Source of the DNA: Gamsiella multidivaricata
Lineage: Eukaryota; Mortierellomycota; Mortierellomycetes; Mortierellales; Mortierellaceae
DNA length: 64,000 bases
Direction: 5' to 3'
Assembly (NCBI RefSeq): GCF_025024155.1
Contig: NW_026251817.1
Span: 32,781-96,780, forward strand
Shown piece by piece: positions 24,973-37,770 of the stretch. The position numbers and the translations under genes were made by a program. The notes under the pieces are model-generated. The model ran no database searches and was not told the DNA's origin. It was given only the letters and a program-made list of their open reading frames with translations. Position 1 is the stretch's first letter. Every line of letters starts with the position of its first letter.

Positions 24973-27012
24973 TCAAAAGCCCTCCTTGTACAACCGTGTC
25001 GCGACGTTCATATACAGTTCGACCGCATCAAACGGCTTCTGGTTATATCCAATCTTCAATCGCCAGCGATTGTTCAAATCCCAATGGTCCGCCTCCACCG
25101 TGTCCACATATTGCCCCCAACGCGCACTCATCGTCGACACCAATCCGTCGTTCTCCCCCTCCTTTGCCTTGATTACCTCCCATGGGAATCCCAACGGCGC
25201 CCACAACGGGATCTGCGGCACTGACGCTCCGTACGAATAATAAGATACCCTCGGATCATCCGGCGTATTCGGATTAAACACCTCCCTGCAATAAGTCGTT
25301 GTCAGATTCGCGTACGCGGGTGTGTCCAAGTATGGGATCAATCGATCCAACAGAGGGGTGATCACTCTCGCATAAGGTGCCGCACGTTTCGCGGATGGAT
25401 GCGCAGGTTCTGTGGCGTTGACCATCATCGAATGTAGCGCTTCCGAGGCCTCCTGGACCACTGCTCCCGACAAGGCCTCTTGGACCACTGCTCCAGACAT
25501 CATCGCTGCTTCGCCAAGCTTGCGCATTGCTTCCTCCTCAGACTTTGGGAACAATCCCACACCAACGTTGTCCCTGAACCAGTCCATCACGGGCGATCCT
25601 CTATGAGGGGTCGACAGTGTCGTCAACGATTGCACATCATAGTTCTTGTCATGGATATGGCTGATCAAGTATCGGCAATCAAGGCCACCCTAAAGATGCC
25701 CAAAAAAAAATATCCAAAAAAAAATACCCAAAAAAAAGTTGATGTGTTAGCAGCCAAAGACATTGACTTGCATGGGAAAGTTGACGAGCGATGTAACACA
25801 TACCATGGAATGAGCAACAAAGTTGATGGACATGCCTTGCATGGTCGTCGACAGGATTTTGTGCAGATCCTCTGCGCGTTCCTTGATCGAGCCCGTTCTA
25901 TACAAGAGCATATTCAGAAGCATCGTCCACGGTTTAATGACAACGATAATAATAATAGTATTTTTTTGAGAGCACCATAGGACGCTTGTCAGGAGGGAAC
26001 ATCTGGAGCTCTCACCATCCCACACCCCACACCTCACATCCCACATCCCAGAACCATAGCCTGCAGCCTGCACAAACCTGAATGATCCAACTTCGCCCAA
26101 CAAAAAAAGAGAAAAAAAATTGTCCTAGTCATGCACTCGAAATCATATGATCGATACATGACCATGGTTCGATATACAAAGTTGACCCCACAAAACAAAG
26201 ATTTCCCAAAAGCAGCCATGTCGCACCATGGCAGGACGAAGAGCAGATCCAATATACCCTGGCCACATGGGGTCATATGTCCTCCCTCCTTGCTCCCTTT
26301 CCATTGTCAATTCCAGATGATCTCATGGGCAGAGGAATGGGGCTATTATTTACCTTGGCACCTTCGCAACTACGACCTTGGCCCCAAGCTTCGTTAGGGC
26401 CTTTTGAATGCCGTTCCAATAGTGGATTTGTAGGTGGGGTACCGCATCAGGCCCCATCTTGTCAAACCCAAACAGCCCTACAACGCGTTATGACGTGAAC
26501 AAAGGGAGAAGCATTGTAAGACAAAATTGTCCAAAGAAATAGGGCATAGTCCTGCATTTGGATATGCCGAATAAGAAAATTGGCGCGTCTCTATACCACC
26601 AACACAAAACTAGAGAAGAGAGAAAAGAAAAAAGTCCCTTCCCCTCTCCAAGCATAAGGCAATGCAGACACATACCATGGCACAGCACAACGGCATGTCG
26701 CGGGGCAGTGTAGCTCGAACTCACTGGCATCGCGTATCCATAGTTCTTTATCCGTCGATCAAGACCTCTCCATGGTTGCAGCGAGGGGTACTGCTCATGA
26801 CGGAGTCGAATCTGCATTCCCTCTTCGACCTCTCGACTGTAGACCGCAGAGGAAGAAGACTTTGAGGAGTCATCCTTGGAGGACGAGGCTCCCTTGCCGA
26901 CAAGTCCAAGACTGGCCTTAATGGAGGTGACAATATGGTTGGTCGAGTGGACTGTCGCGGCGACAGAGGAGCGGATTTGGGATGCGATAAAGGAGGTCGT
27001 ACTCATCAACAT
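24973..27012 (-). CDS. Alpha/beta-hydrolase lipase (triacylglycerol lipase, LipA/Tgl2-like)
   Basis: Four exons: 27012-26676, 26477-26354, 25897-25804 and 25689-24973 (stop TGA); 423 aa. The fold is clear: HAVVLCHGLFGFD supplies the oxyanion-loop HG, VAKVPRTGSIKERAEDL follows the second strand, and INFVAHSMGGLDCRYL carries the nucleophile elbow with Ser184 (AHSMG, a GxSxG variant with Ala first). LSTPHRGSPVMDW is a lipase signature. Asp366 in NDGLVS and His387 in EADHWDL complete a likely triad. The N-terminal 60 residues are Ser/Lys-rich with no obvious signal peptide, so an intracellular enzyme (mitochondrial or lipid-droplet, like yeast Tgl2) is more likely than a secreted one. It would hydrolyse acylglycerol or other esters; substrate chain length cannot be read. 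The 3' end faces the acidic protein gene 204 nt away. Confidence 0.9.
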
Positions 27013-27639
27013 GGCTTCAGTTTATATGTATATATCAAGAAAATGGAGAAATGGAGAAATGGCTGGCGGGGCTGGCGGTGATGGCGGAGTAGATGCGTGT
27101 TGCAGTGTAAAAGAAATGAGGAGACGTAGGACCAAACGATCCCGTATGGACTAGGGGGAGAATCAGGCGCCGTGGAAGGTGAACCAGCCTTGACAGGGGA
27201 GCAAGCTGCAATCGGAAGAGTGAGAGTGGAAGAGAGCGGAGCGGAGGAGTGTTTGGAATAGGTGGTGGTGGTGGTGGCGGTGGGTGGGTTGAAATCCTGA
27301 TGTGTGTTGAGAGAAGAAAGAGATGTAATCGTTCTCCACCACAGTGCTCTTGTCCACTTCCGTTGCTTCGCGGTCCCTGCACTTTGCGTCCCCCTTAATG
27401 ACAACTTAAGTCCAATCGTTCAACGTGCCCGAAGGACGGGCCCCCGACGATCATTTTATTTTCGGCTATGTTACAAATGGTGGCAACGACGACAGACTGC
27501 TAGGATACGGTGTGAGATTGGAAGGAAAGGGGTATCTGCGGAGAAAAAAGGAGAAATGTCATAGGAAAATGCCAAAGTCAGCTTTGGAGGACGTCTTTTT
27601 TTTTTTTTTTTCTTGTTCTTGTCAAATAAAAAAGACTAT
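27013..27639. other. Lipase upstream region and zinc-finger gene 3' flank
   Basis: 627 nt between two minus-strand genes. It contains the lipase promoter (GGTGGT repeat at 27260-27290) and, on the right, T-rich sequence (27596-27611) beside the zinc-finger stop. No gene seen. Confidence 0.5.
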
Positions 27640-29028
27640 TTAGTCTTGTCTTTGTCCTACACCAAGTGGACTCAGGAAGGGCGTAAAGTTGGAAAACGGC
27701 TTTGGATGCGTCTTTTCCCTGTCGTGGCGATGGATTCGAATGTGCTGATTCAAGTTATCGCTACGCGAAAAGCGCTTTGTGCAGGACAACACAGGACACC
27801 CAAAAGCTGGGAAAAGCGAAATGGCATAACGTGCCGCGTTAATACACTGTTCTGTTTTTTTGTCTTCCTGTCGATATAGCAAGAGAACCAAAGCGGCGTC
27901 TAGCGTCTAAAATGAGAAATGCTCGCTCAACTTACGTTTCTCCAGTGTGTGCACCGAACGCACATGGCGCTTCAGATGTTCTGACCGCTTAAACAGCCTG
28001 CCACAGTCTTCAACATTGCAGGAGAATACCTTGGTCAAGGCATCAGGATTCAAGGATGCCCGACGCGATCGTGGCTTGGCTGAGGTGTTCGTCGGAGGCG
28101 AGCCAGAGGCCGACGATGAGCTCGACGTGCTGGAAGTCACTGAAGCCATGGAGGCAACAGAGGCGATCGATGTTATAGAAGTCGAGGACGCCGTCGCAAG
28201 CATCGGTGCGCTCTCCATTGGTCGAGATTCTGGCGCATGAATAGGCTCCAAGAGCTCATGGGAATGGGTCATGGGGTATAGAGAGCCCAGGGAGCCGTGC
28301 CGAGGAAAGAGGTATGCGGGGTATTCGTCTGGGACCTCAAACTGTGTGAGAGCTCCATCCAACATCGAGGTTGAGTAGCCACGAATAGACCGGAATGGCG
28401 CTTGGAATGAATGCATTGGGTGGCCAAGCGGTGGACTGGAAGAGGAGCAGGATAGGGAGGTGTTTGAAATCTGGATATCATCCATGGGATGAACAAGACC
28501 CAGGTGGCGGGCAAGGCTCTCGCTTTGGTACTCAAATTTAGTCTTTGTAACTGTGGCAGCTTCCAGGCTGTTGATGGATGAGGATAGCTGGTCCATCTGA
28601 AAGGGATGTATCGGCTGCTGATAGCTGTTGCCAGGCATGTTACTGCTGTGATGGCCCAAGGCCGTTGCGGGCTGCTGGACTGTGGTATTAAAAGCCGGTG
28701 TAGATCCTGTGTAGGGCAGGGCAGATACTGAAGACGGTTGGGGGACTAAACTCTGGTCGAGCGGAGCCGGAGTGAAGTGCTGGATTGACGATTCTTGGAC
28801 ACTACTGCTACTGAAGGCTGTGTCCATGTGGTTGTGGATCGTGAGACCCTGTCCGAGCCCTTGGACAGAGGCTCGACCAGGGACGAAGAAATCTTGTGGG
28901 AGACTAACGAACTGGAGGTGTGGGGCCGATAGCGACCGGGCAAACATAGGGATGGCTGCTGTAGCGGACGAGAAGGCAGCGGATGCGGCTGTTGAGGTGT
29001 GCTGCTCGTTATGGTCGAAGAAGGGCAT
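27640..29028 (-). CDS. C2H2 zinc-finger transcription factor, Msn2/Msn4 type
   Basis: Two exons, 29028-27936 and 27806-27640 (stop TAA); 419 aa. The first 340 residues are Ser/Ala/Pro/Gln-rich and probably disordered activation sequence. Two adjacent C-terminal fingers follow: CNVEDCGRLFKRSEHLKRH..., CX4C-X12-HX4H, and CPVLSCTKRFSRSDNLNQH..., CX4C-X12-HX3H, joined by a short linker interrupted by the intron. The recognition helices (KRSEHLKRH and SRSDNLNQH) match the yeast Msn2/4 helices at the base-contacting positions, so the predicted site is the stress response element AGGGG. Msn2-type factors shuttle to the nucleus under stress or low PKA and switch on protective genes. After the fingers only a short basic tail remains. 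Upstream lies the first of two long gene-free stretches. Confidence 0.9.
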
Positions 29029-32000
29029 TTTGCGAGGGAGGGAATATGTTGGGTAAAGGGGGGGGGGGGATGCGGCGGATGCCAGGGCACTCTGTGGAGA
29101 GCGGGAGGGTGTCTGCTGTATCCGGGGAACGAGATATCTGTGCTTCGATCCGATGCACGCGAGCCTAGCCTGGGGTCAAAGTCCAATGGATTTAGTCGCT
29201 TCGCTGCTGAATGTATGTCCGTCAACAGAGGGACGTTGGTGCGCACAAAGACGGGGCCGGGTGGGACTGCACTGCAGATGATGGTGGCGAAGGGAGGATA
29301 GGATTATATGCCGAATACACAACAGCTAGCTGCAAGAAATAAAGAGGAGGAGAGGCGAGCTCGGATGACCGGGTCTTTGTCGAGTGACCAAATGGAGTAA
29401 GTCCTAAGGCGAGGACGTTTCAAAGTAATAAAACCAACAACGAATAGGAAGTAGCAGGTAAAATGAGCCAGAAGGTGTTCGAAATCCTGTGAGAATGTGG
29501 TGGTGCAGTCGAAGGAAGTGCACCACGGTGAGCGTGATGAAGATACGACGGAGAGGTGAGAGCTGAAGGATGGGGGGTAGAGGGAGCGTTTGAAGGAAAC
29601 AGAACAGGAAAATGCGTTCAGCGAGGATGTGCATTGCTTGGGGTATTTATGCCACTATTTTTTTTCTCCGGTTTGAGCGATGTGAAAAAATGGAAAAGAG
29701 AGAGGGCAGGAATGGGATGCGGGGGTGCGGGAAAGGTGCATGCGCGGTTGCATTGCCAGTGCAAGCCGCAACCATAGACCACCAATTAGAAAAGTGAGAA
29801 AACAGAGCAGACTGTTGCCTTTCCCATTTCTGTTGACCAGAGAAGAACCCTTTCCTGCTGAGCGAATGCGCTATGGGATAAACAGCACGAACACACGGTC
29901 TGCTGTAGAAAAGGCAGAAGTGAGGGAGCAATTGAATGGGTTTTGTTGTGTAGTCTATGATACAAGCACAGAGTGTGGTGCGGTGCTTGGTCGCAATGCT
30001 GATTGTCTTTCTTTAGTTTGCTTTCCATTGGACGAACAGTATCCATCTATTAAACGCGAACTTTAAAAGGCGGGTGAGTCCGATTGAATAGAACGACAGA
30101 AAAGACACAAGAGATTGGCTTTGTGCTTCGTTCCGCTTTATTATGCTTTTGCGCTTTGCGCTTGTTTGTTGACGGCGGGCGAATGGGGAGGGATGGTGTG
30201 CGTGGACCCAGGCGGCAATTCTGTTTCCGTCCGCAGGTTAGTCAACAAAGTCGAGTCTTGCGGGCGGGCCACCCTCATGCCTGTCGTTCCTTGCGATGTA
30301 TGAAAAAAAGATGGCTCAATGTGTGTTCTCGGGCCAGGTCATCAACGTGAACACAACAAACACCAGTGAAGCTCAAGACCCTGGCCAACTCCCACATAAC
30401 GTCTTGAACTGCGACAGGCCAGGCGGGAGAGACCTCGCTGTTGCCTTTATCGGTCAACTCAATCGCTCTGCCATCGAGATTTTCACGCAGCAATGTACAT
30501 CCCTCCTGTACTAAGAACGCTCTATTTTCTATCCAATTGACTCGCCTTTGACCTCCTTGAAATTGTTTACTTGAATCTTTATATAAGTGATTCGTTCTTT
30601 AAGTGCAAGGCATCAACGTCTGTCGCCATTCCTGACCACTTTGGTAGGGCAGCCATACCTGGATTGTTTGGTGGGTGCGACACGCTGCCGGCCCCATACT
30701 CATGATATGTCTCTGGACTCTTTTCAGCTTATCCTCCGTTACTCATACCAGTCTTACCCGCCCCGTACACGACCTGAGGACGCATTTTGCTTGTTTTAAC
30801 AAATAGGATGTCCTGGTTCGATATTATCTCACTGTCGGACATCGCCTTCAAAATGTGCTTGCCTTGTAGACGATACCAAGATCCACTGCCACACAAGTAC
30901 AAGCATGTTGCCTGAAACATATTTGCATTTGGCGCTGGTATCCATGTAGCCGTGTTTATACACCTCGATCCATGGCATTGCAGGGTCTAATTACTCTTTG
31001 TTGATGTTTGTATTTTCTCTGGTTTTTTTTTTATTTTTTTTTTATTTTGGGGTGCATGTGTATGTGCATGTAGGGATGTGGTGGTGCAACAGATCTCTAT
31101 ACGATATACCCACGGTTCAGTCTGAATGGCGATAGCGCTACAGTTGGGTGACTCGGTAGTTCCCGATGGTGCCACGCCAGGATCTTTCATGTAACAATCG
31201 ATGTGCTTGCTCCAGAGTTGACCAACTGTCGTCGTGAAACAGGAGCTCCCTGTATACCCTATGACGCCGCAGCATGCTCGTCCAAGGTAACTACCTATTA
31301 GTGAAGAGAAGGGATTCCGGTGGTTTCTCCTCGGGCATTAGTTGGCTCAATTATTCGCGTCGTGAACATGGACTCGGGTAGAAGTGTACTAAAAAGCGCC
31401 AGCTATTCTGTACTGTGGTTTCGGCTCCCAACTGGTGCACCGTGTCTCTTCTATGGGGTGTATTACATTTCTCTCCTCTCCCCCCCCCCCCCCCCCCCCC
31501 CCCCTATCACGTAATCAATACACGGAGCAGATGTGGGAACCAGTGCGCGCCAAGAGCAGTACTATGTAAATTACTCTCGATCTGCACGCGCGGACATATG
31601 AAACGCGTACCAGCAGCTCTGGCGAGGACCAAAAAAAAAAAAAAAAAAGGCTACATGGGTAAATTACATACAGCGACGCGCCGTACTAAGAAAACGTATC
31701 TATGATCGGCGACCCGGGAAACCCCATGTGTATTTCCCAAACATCAAGATGAACAATACAGGTGCAACACGCTTTTCTGGAGGCATAGCAGTAAACAATC
31801 TCAATCAGATAAATTTCCGTCCACGTTGCTATCCTAGCCATATGTCTGCTCCATTGAAGACTTCTATTAGCTCATGAGCTGTAGTGGGTATCATTTTGAG
31901 CTTTGTTCTTTCGGGTAATCATCGTGCCAGTAGAGGCGCGTCGACGACGGAGAGCTCCATACCGCCGTGGCATAATCAGCCATTCCCCTCCGTATGTCAT

Positions 32001-34865
32001 CTCAAGACATCCGAAACACATCAGCCTTGAGTAACGCAACATGTAGCGACAGATAACCTGCTCATTCCAATCTGCACTAACAGTCTACTCTACCACTAAG
32101 CATTGCTGTAGTGCAGTTGCTTGGATCCCAGTAAAAACTGTGTCCCTTGAACGTACCCGCGTTTCAAGCTTGCGCATACATGCTCTACCCTTAGCTCTTT
32201 CTGAAATCTGAACATGTCATAAAGGAAACCTACTTATTTACGATTCCAGTTCGCCATTACCATTCTCTATACAATACCCCTATTTGCCAAACGATTGAAT
32301 CAACGACAACTCTGCATTGTTGTTTAGGAATATTTTTTTTTTGTTTATCTGCATCTATGCACTGTGTGCGTGTCTTCAAGGAGGTGCTGTATTTCTATAT
32401 GGATACTTGGGTCTGGACTGCATGCGTGTAGGATAGTAATTTTTGTCGCAATATCATATTAAAGCATCAATCAGGGGTAGTTCGCATCGGCACCTCGATC
32501 TCGATGCGGTAACGAAAACTCGGTTAGTTGAGAGAGATCAGGATCAAATTTGATATTAGGTTCATTTTCATGCGGCACACTTGTACGAACAGCGAAACCT
32601 TCTAGTCTACCACGCGTCTAGGTGTTCCCAGTTCAGCATAAAGGAACGCGCTCTGTTTTATGACGCGCCTGTATTGAAAGAACTCGGCTTACAATAGAAG
32701 TATAGGCATTTTAGGATAGCAGTAAACTAGGAGACTTTTCGCTTCGCCGCGTTAATCTACCAGGACAAACCGCAGTAGTCAAGTAGCTGAGTAGTCACTT
32801 TGCGTCTAATTGAAATACTGCAATCATGCACAGGCCTTGAAGGCATCACAGCATGCCCTCTCTGTGGAATCTGGAGGTGGGCTGGGTATCTCGCTTTCAC
32901 GCGCTTACTTGCTTACTCCGAATGCCCCGGATGAGGCGCGAGACCCTATTCTATTTGTCTTATTTTTATTTTTGTCCGCCTCTGTACAAAAATCTGCCTC
33001 ACCTATATCGTTGCTAATGCAGAGCAAAAAAAAAAAGAAAACTACCAGTTAAATATGCAACAGGTACATGTGTCAATCGTACTTGGACAGCAAAAAAATT
33101 CTGATCTTAGATTTGTATTATCCCGCTGTACCTATTTGTTGCTATTGCGACGGTTTTTGTACAGATCTCTTGTTATTGTTATTGTTATTGTTGTTATTGA
33201 AGGGACGCATGCAGGTTTGTTGAGAGTCAAAGGCAGAAAAGGGTAGTGGCAGAATTATGCACCTGGATGGATGAAATAGCAGAAGTTATAGGCTCGGACC
33301 ATTTTATAAACTAATAAATAGGAATAACATCAACCATTTTCCTGGTGCCGCGAGTGAGCCGTTGCACTATATTGACTACGTACAAGTACCCTGCGCGTGG
33401 TGCAGACGGGAACCGCCTTATAAGGTACCGTCTGCCCTGAAAATAAAGACCCTCTCTTGTCTTGATTTTCTTGGAAATATCGCAACCATCTCTCGCGCTC
33501 AACATTAAAAAGGCATTGTTTAACGGCACCTGATGAAAACCCTACTACTCTACAGGAAGTCAGGTCGCCGTGACCATGACTATGATCACGACCATGAAAA
33601 AAAAAAAAAAAAAAAAAAGACCATGGACATCTGTCGCCTGTTCAAGAGATGCAACATAGTATCTTATTACATAAAGGAGTTTGCGTTATAGTTTACAGCC
33701 CAGCTTCCGTTTGAAGGTCCTATTTAATGCCACTTTTATATAACCTTCGATCGGATAAAACTAGGTGCCAACTTTGCATTTTCACCCCGTCCTTTCTCAG
33801 GTATTACAAGGAGTAGTGTGGCAGTCTTGGGACATGTATGCATTTGTTCGAACCAAGTTTCTTTGAAATCTATTTGCCTTCCTGCTACTACCGATGGAAG
33901 GAGTCCGTCGGACAAAACTTTCTTTAATTATTTCTTGCATGTCGGCTATGTTAACGGCGCTCTCTTTCTTTCGTTATCTTTGTTTTTTTTTTATTCCCTT
34001 TGTTTATCGCTTTGTACTGTCTGTCGGGATGGAAGCCGTGGCTCGTCAGTTGCAACAGATCATTGATGAAACTCCTTTTCAGTTTGTTCTGTAGAGAAAG
34101 AGAAGAGCTGGGTTTAGTGCTCTTCTACAAAGCCTTTTTTTTTTTTTTTTTGCATGAATGCTTACTGTGTATAGACCGTATGCCTTTTGGATGCGTCGCC
34201 AACAGACTCGCTCTCGGCCAGGGCGAATCGCATTGCTTGGCTGACTTCTAACCAATGGGTACTGCCGACAATCATTCCGAGAACATTTGGAATCGCAGAA
34301 AAGATCTGGAAATATGAGTTTTATTAAAGATCCTTCCTTTTCCCACCGGGATTCGTTTGCTCGCCTTCTGATGCATCACACTCCAATGCCCGGCAGCGCC
34401 CAGACAATTGTCCTCCACGTTTTGTTACTGTGTCCTGCACATAAATTAAAGGGGTAGCAGGGGGTTAGCGCTCGAACCAAAAAAGAAGGACGCCGGCGGG
34501 ATGGGAAGCTGGGGGTAGGAATTGCTTATCATTTTTGTTCTTAACCAGGATTGCGGATAAAGCATACATGTTTGTACCGTGCGAGTGCAGGCTACAATAG
34601 CCTGAACGACTCCGTCTGTGGTAGCCCCTACAGCTGCAAGCTTCAAAAACATATTTATCCATTTCTGGTCGAACAACAGCACTACATGCCAATTCTTTTG
34701 GATAATGAGCAACAGCGCGCACGTCAGTGGCGAGGGAAATCATAAGGGGCATAAGTTATGGGCAAACGAGCTGCGTGTACAAAATGGCATGAGACAGCCG
34801 CAGTTTCTTTACATCAACTTCGCCATTCACATACAAGCACTAAGGAACCCGGGATCAGATTCAAC
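29029..34865. other. 5.8-kb gene-poor interval
   Basis: Between the zinc-finger start (-) and PNG1 start (+). The first kilobase is plausible zinc-finger promoter and leader. The rest is AT-richer, with scattered homopolymers (25 C at 31480-31504, A tracts at 31630-31647 and 33596-33619, T tracts at 34135-34152). Open frames are short, overlap on both strands and show no conserved motif. I found no rRNA, no convincing tRNA A/B box pair and no transposase or reverse transcriptase motif. It may contain non-coding RNA or decayed repeats that cannot be recognised by eye. Confidence 0.5.
31480..31504. repeat. 25-nt poly-C homopolymer
   Basis: Uninterrupted C run preceded by a CTCTCCTCTC tract, in a region without genes. 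Confidence 0.9.
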
Positions 34866-37063
34866 ATGGACCAACAACAAATCAGTGATCTGGCCCAGCA
34901 GCTGGCTAGCCAGTTTGCAGCAATGCGTCCGCAGCGGAATCAGCAAGCCTCCACGGCAACCACCAATCCTGCGGTGAACAGCGGCCAACCAAAGACGCCT
35001 TCAGAAGCCGATATCGCGCAATTGGCCAATCGACTTGGGAGTCTATTGCATCAGGAAGCAGGGATATCATCATCAGTCGCTACCCAAGAAGCTGCTGCTG
35101 ACCCTTTCGCATCCGTCTCTGACCCCTCCATTTATGAAAAGGAATTTGTTGATAAATTCCTGCGTGTCAATACGGCTGTCTTGGCATACGAGGATCGGCA
35201 GCTTCTAGTAAGAAAAGTAGCACATTCAGGAAAAACGGACTACTGGCGACAATGGAAATCTGAATGGATTGCTGGTGCTAACCATCGATATAATGGTATA
35301 GGACCAGGCCTACGAGCAAATCCCCGTCGATAAATTTTACGAAGACATAGAGGTCATGGCCAAAGAACATCCGGACGATAGCACGGACGACATTGTCATA
35401 AGGTAAAGGAAAGTGCAATTTGCCGGCATGGAAATTCGAGATTGGATCTAATGACTTGAGCCTCACCTTGTCAGCTCGTTGGTTTATGTGAGACGTACCC
35501 GGTATTGTTTCCCTGCCAAGGAGAGGTCTTCCTTTCAAAATATCTATGGGTTGTTGCAGCCAATGAGATCAATCGGGCCTCCATCCACCTTCATTTGATA
35601 CGCAGGAAATAACCCCGACATGAAAAGTACAACACTAGTAGACATTAACGAAGCTCGCCCCTTGCTCTTGGCCCATTCAACTAATTACCGCTAGGCGGCT
35701 CTTGCATTGGTTCAAGAACGATTACTTCGTGTGGGTGAACGAGCCGCCATGTGTCAGCTGCCAGGTACGGCACGCGCTGAATGACTCAATAAGAACCTAC
35801 TGGAAAACACACATATTTATTTTGATTGGTTTTATCTGATCGTGTTCAAGGGCAAGACAGTGTTTGCAGGAGGTATTGCACCAACGGACCAAGAGAGGCA
35901 GGATGGAGCAGGATTTGTGGAGACCTACAGATGCACCCAGTCATGTACAGCAATAACTCGCTTTCCTCGATATGGAGGCGTATCCAGAATCCTATTCAGA
36001 ACGCGTCGTGGTCGGTGTGGTGAGTGGGCCAATGTAAGATGCTGTCGGAACGTGAGCCAATTTCATGCAACGGGACGTCTCTTCTTGTTTCGATACTGAA
36101 TGGCCATCCATGACTCTTTCCCCTACCTCCTTCTTCCTTGAAACTAGTGCTTTACGCTGTTCTGTCGCGCACTAGGCTTCAAAGCGCGATATGTACATGA
36201 CACGACAGACCATGTCTGGACCGAAGTTTGGAGCGAACACAAACAACGATGGATCCATTGTGATGCATGTGAAGCTGCATATGACCAACCGTTGCTTTAC
36301 ACCACCGGCTGGGGCAAGTCATTGAGCTACTGCGTCGCGTTCTCAGGCAAGTGTTGAATGAAATGATAGACAAATGGGTGTAGTCTAGACCTGGTTATCA
36401 TATCGGGGTTCTCATCAAGCGCTGTGTTTCTTTTTTACTCATGCAGCTGAGGAAGTTGTTGATGTGACAAGACGTTATACAGTCGAATACGACGAAGTTG
36501 TAGTGCAAAGACGAAGATCAATCCGAGAACCCGTTTTGGCCAGGGTAAAAAAGCTGGGAATGCTTTAGCCTTGCATCCTTTCTCGTGTATTCAAACTCGT
36601 TAGCGCATCAAACAATCTCTAATCAAACCTTTAGTTTTTACATCGACTGTCCGAGTCAAACTTGGGACGATTAGGCCTGGATCAAACAGAAATCCAAGCT
36701 ATCAAACAAAGACAAGTGCTGGAGATGGATGAGCTCTTAGGGAAGACCGGCGACAATCGGTCCATCGAAACAAAGGATCGAGAAAGCGGTATGTTGTCAT
36801 GACATTCCTCTCGATATTTCTATGATACACTTATGGGTTGCTGTCTTCAATTTGCAAGAAGGAGCAAATACGTACGCGGTGTTGTCTTCTTATCGATTCC
36901 ACTCAAATAATCGTTCCTTCGACGTCTTGCCTCTTACCTTTTCCTCCTCTTTTTCTCTGCGCATTGTCATGAAACTGACGTATACTGAACTTGCACTATC
37001 CTCCATTCTCAACCTCTACTAGGTTCGGACGAATGGGCCAGGGCCCGGGGCGAGAGGCGTTAG
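34866..37063 (+). CDS. PNG1: Peptide-N(4)-(N-acetyl-beta-glucosaminyl)asparagine amidase
   Basis: Eight exons: 34866-35207, 35302-35402, 35695-35764, 35851-36033, 36148-36346, 36447-36544, 36635-36788 and 37023-37063; 395 aa. The transglutaminase-like core is intact. [10 protein letters not shown] holds catalytic Cys227, [10 protein letters not shown] holds His254 and RWIHCDACE holds Asp271. The spacings 27 and 17 equal those of the yeast triad (C191, H218, D235). Zinc cysteines are the CVSC pair and a second pair written [15 protein letters not shown], i.e. CX3C, where I expect CX2C. The enzyme removes N-glycans from misfolded glycoproteins in the cytosol during ER-associated degradation. 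The N-terminal 110 residues are Gln/Ala-rich. Intron 5 (36347-36446) uses a GC donor (AG|GCAAGT). The start at 34866 ([13 protein letters not shown]) is preferred over an upstream in-frame codon because the upstream peptide is unlike a protein N-terminus. Confidence 0.95.
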
Positions 37064-37770
37064 AGATCACATTGTTTACAAGTGGCAGTTATGGAATTGC
37101 TTTCTTTCGATGTCTACAGAACAAGACGCGCATTCTACAGCTGTCCAACTACTGAGCAACGTAGAGAGTGTAGAGCTATCTATTCATATTCTTATATCCT
37201 TATATTTTCTTCTTGTCGAGCTTTGGTACGAAAAACACAGAACTGAAGAGCGCATTCGTCCAAACATGTATATTATTTTGACGAATATTGACCGAGTTGA
37301 AGAAGGTACTCTCCGAGAAGTTTAAGGTGGGTCAAAGGCTGATGGTCGTTGTCATATAGCATATAAAGAAAAACCAATGTCTGGTGCTTCTTGATATGAA
37401 GTCTGACATATTTATTATTTTACAGGACTCACGTATCATAATAACATAAAAGTCGATAAGCAAAGAGCTCATACTCTATACCCGACAGCAATCCCTTCGT
37501 GACATCAAGTCATATTCTATGTAGGGAACTGAAGCCGATTATGGTCGAACTTTTGAATATGGCTCTGGCATGAACACTCGTTTATGGTTGGAGCACTCAA
37601 TAGAATATGGCTATAACTGATTTTATGGCTCAGGAGAATCTGCATCAAGGTCAGATGGGTAGGAAAGGGTGCGCAATAAAAGGATGTTCGTGCATTTGAG
37701 GAATGCGAAAATCTCGAAGTGCTCATTTCAGGCTTCAGGTAATCTTCATTATCATATGTGGCACCACCAC
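37064..37770. other. Convergent 3' intergenic region
   Basis: 707 nt between the PNG1 stop (+) and the WW-protein stop (-). AT-rich, with AATAAATAT-like sequence in either sense near 37409-37425. It presumably holds both 3' UTRs. No gene seen. Confidence 0.5.

Noticed and set aside
30729..30920. Minus-strand 63-codon frame as a small gene or pseudogene
   Set aside because: The peptide looks slightly protein-like, but there is no splice partner, homologue or promoter that I can name.
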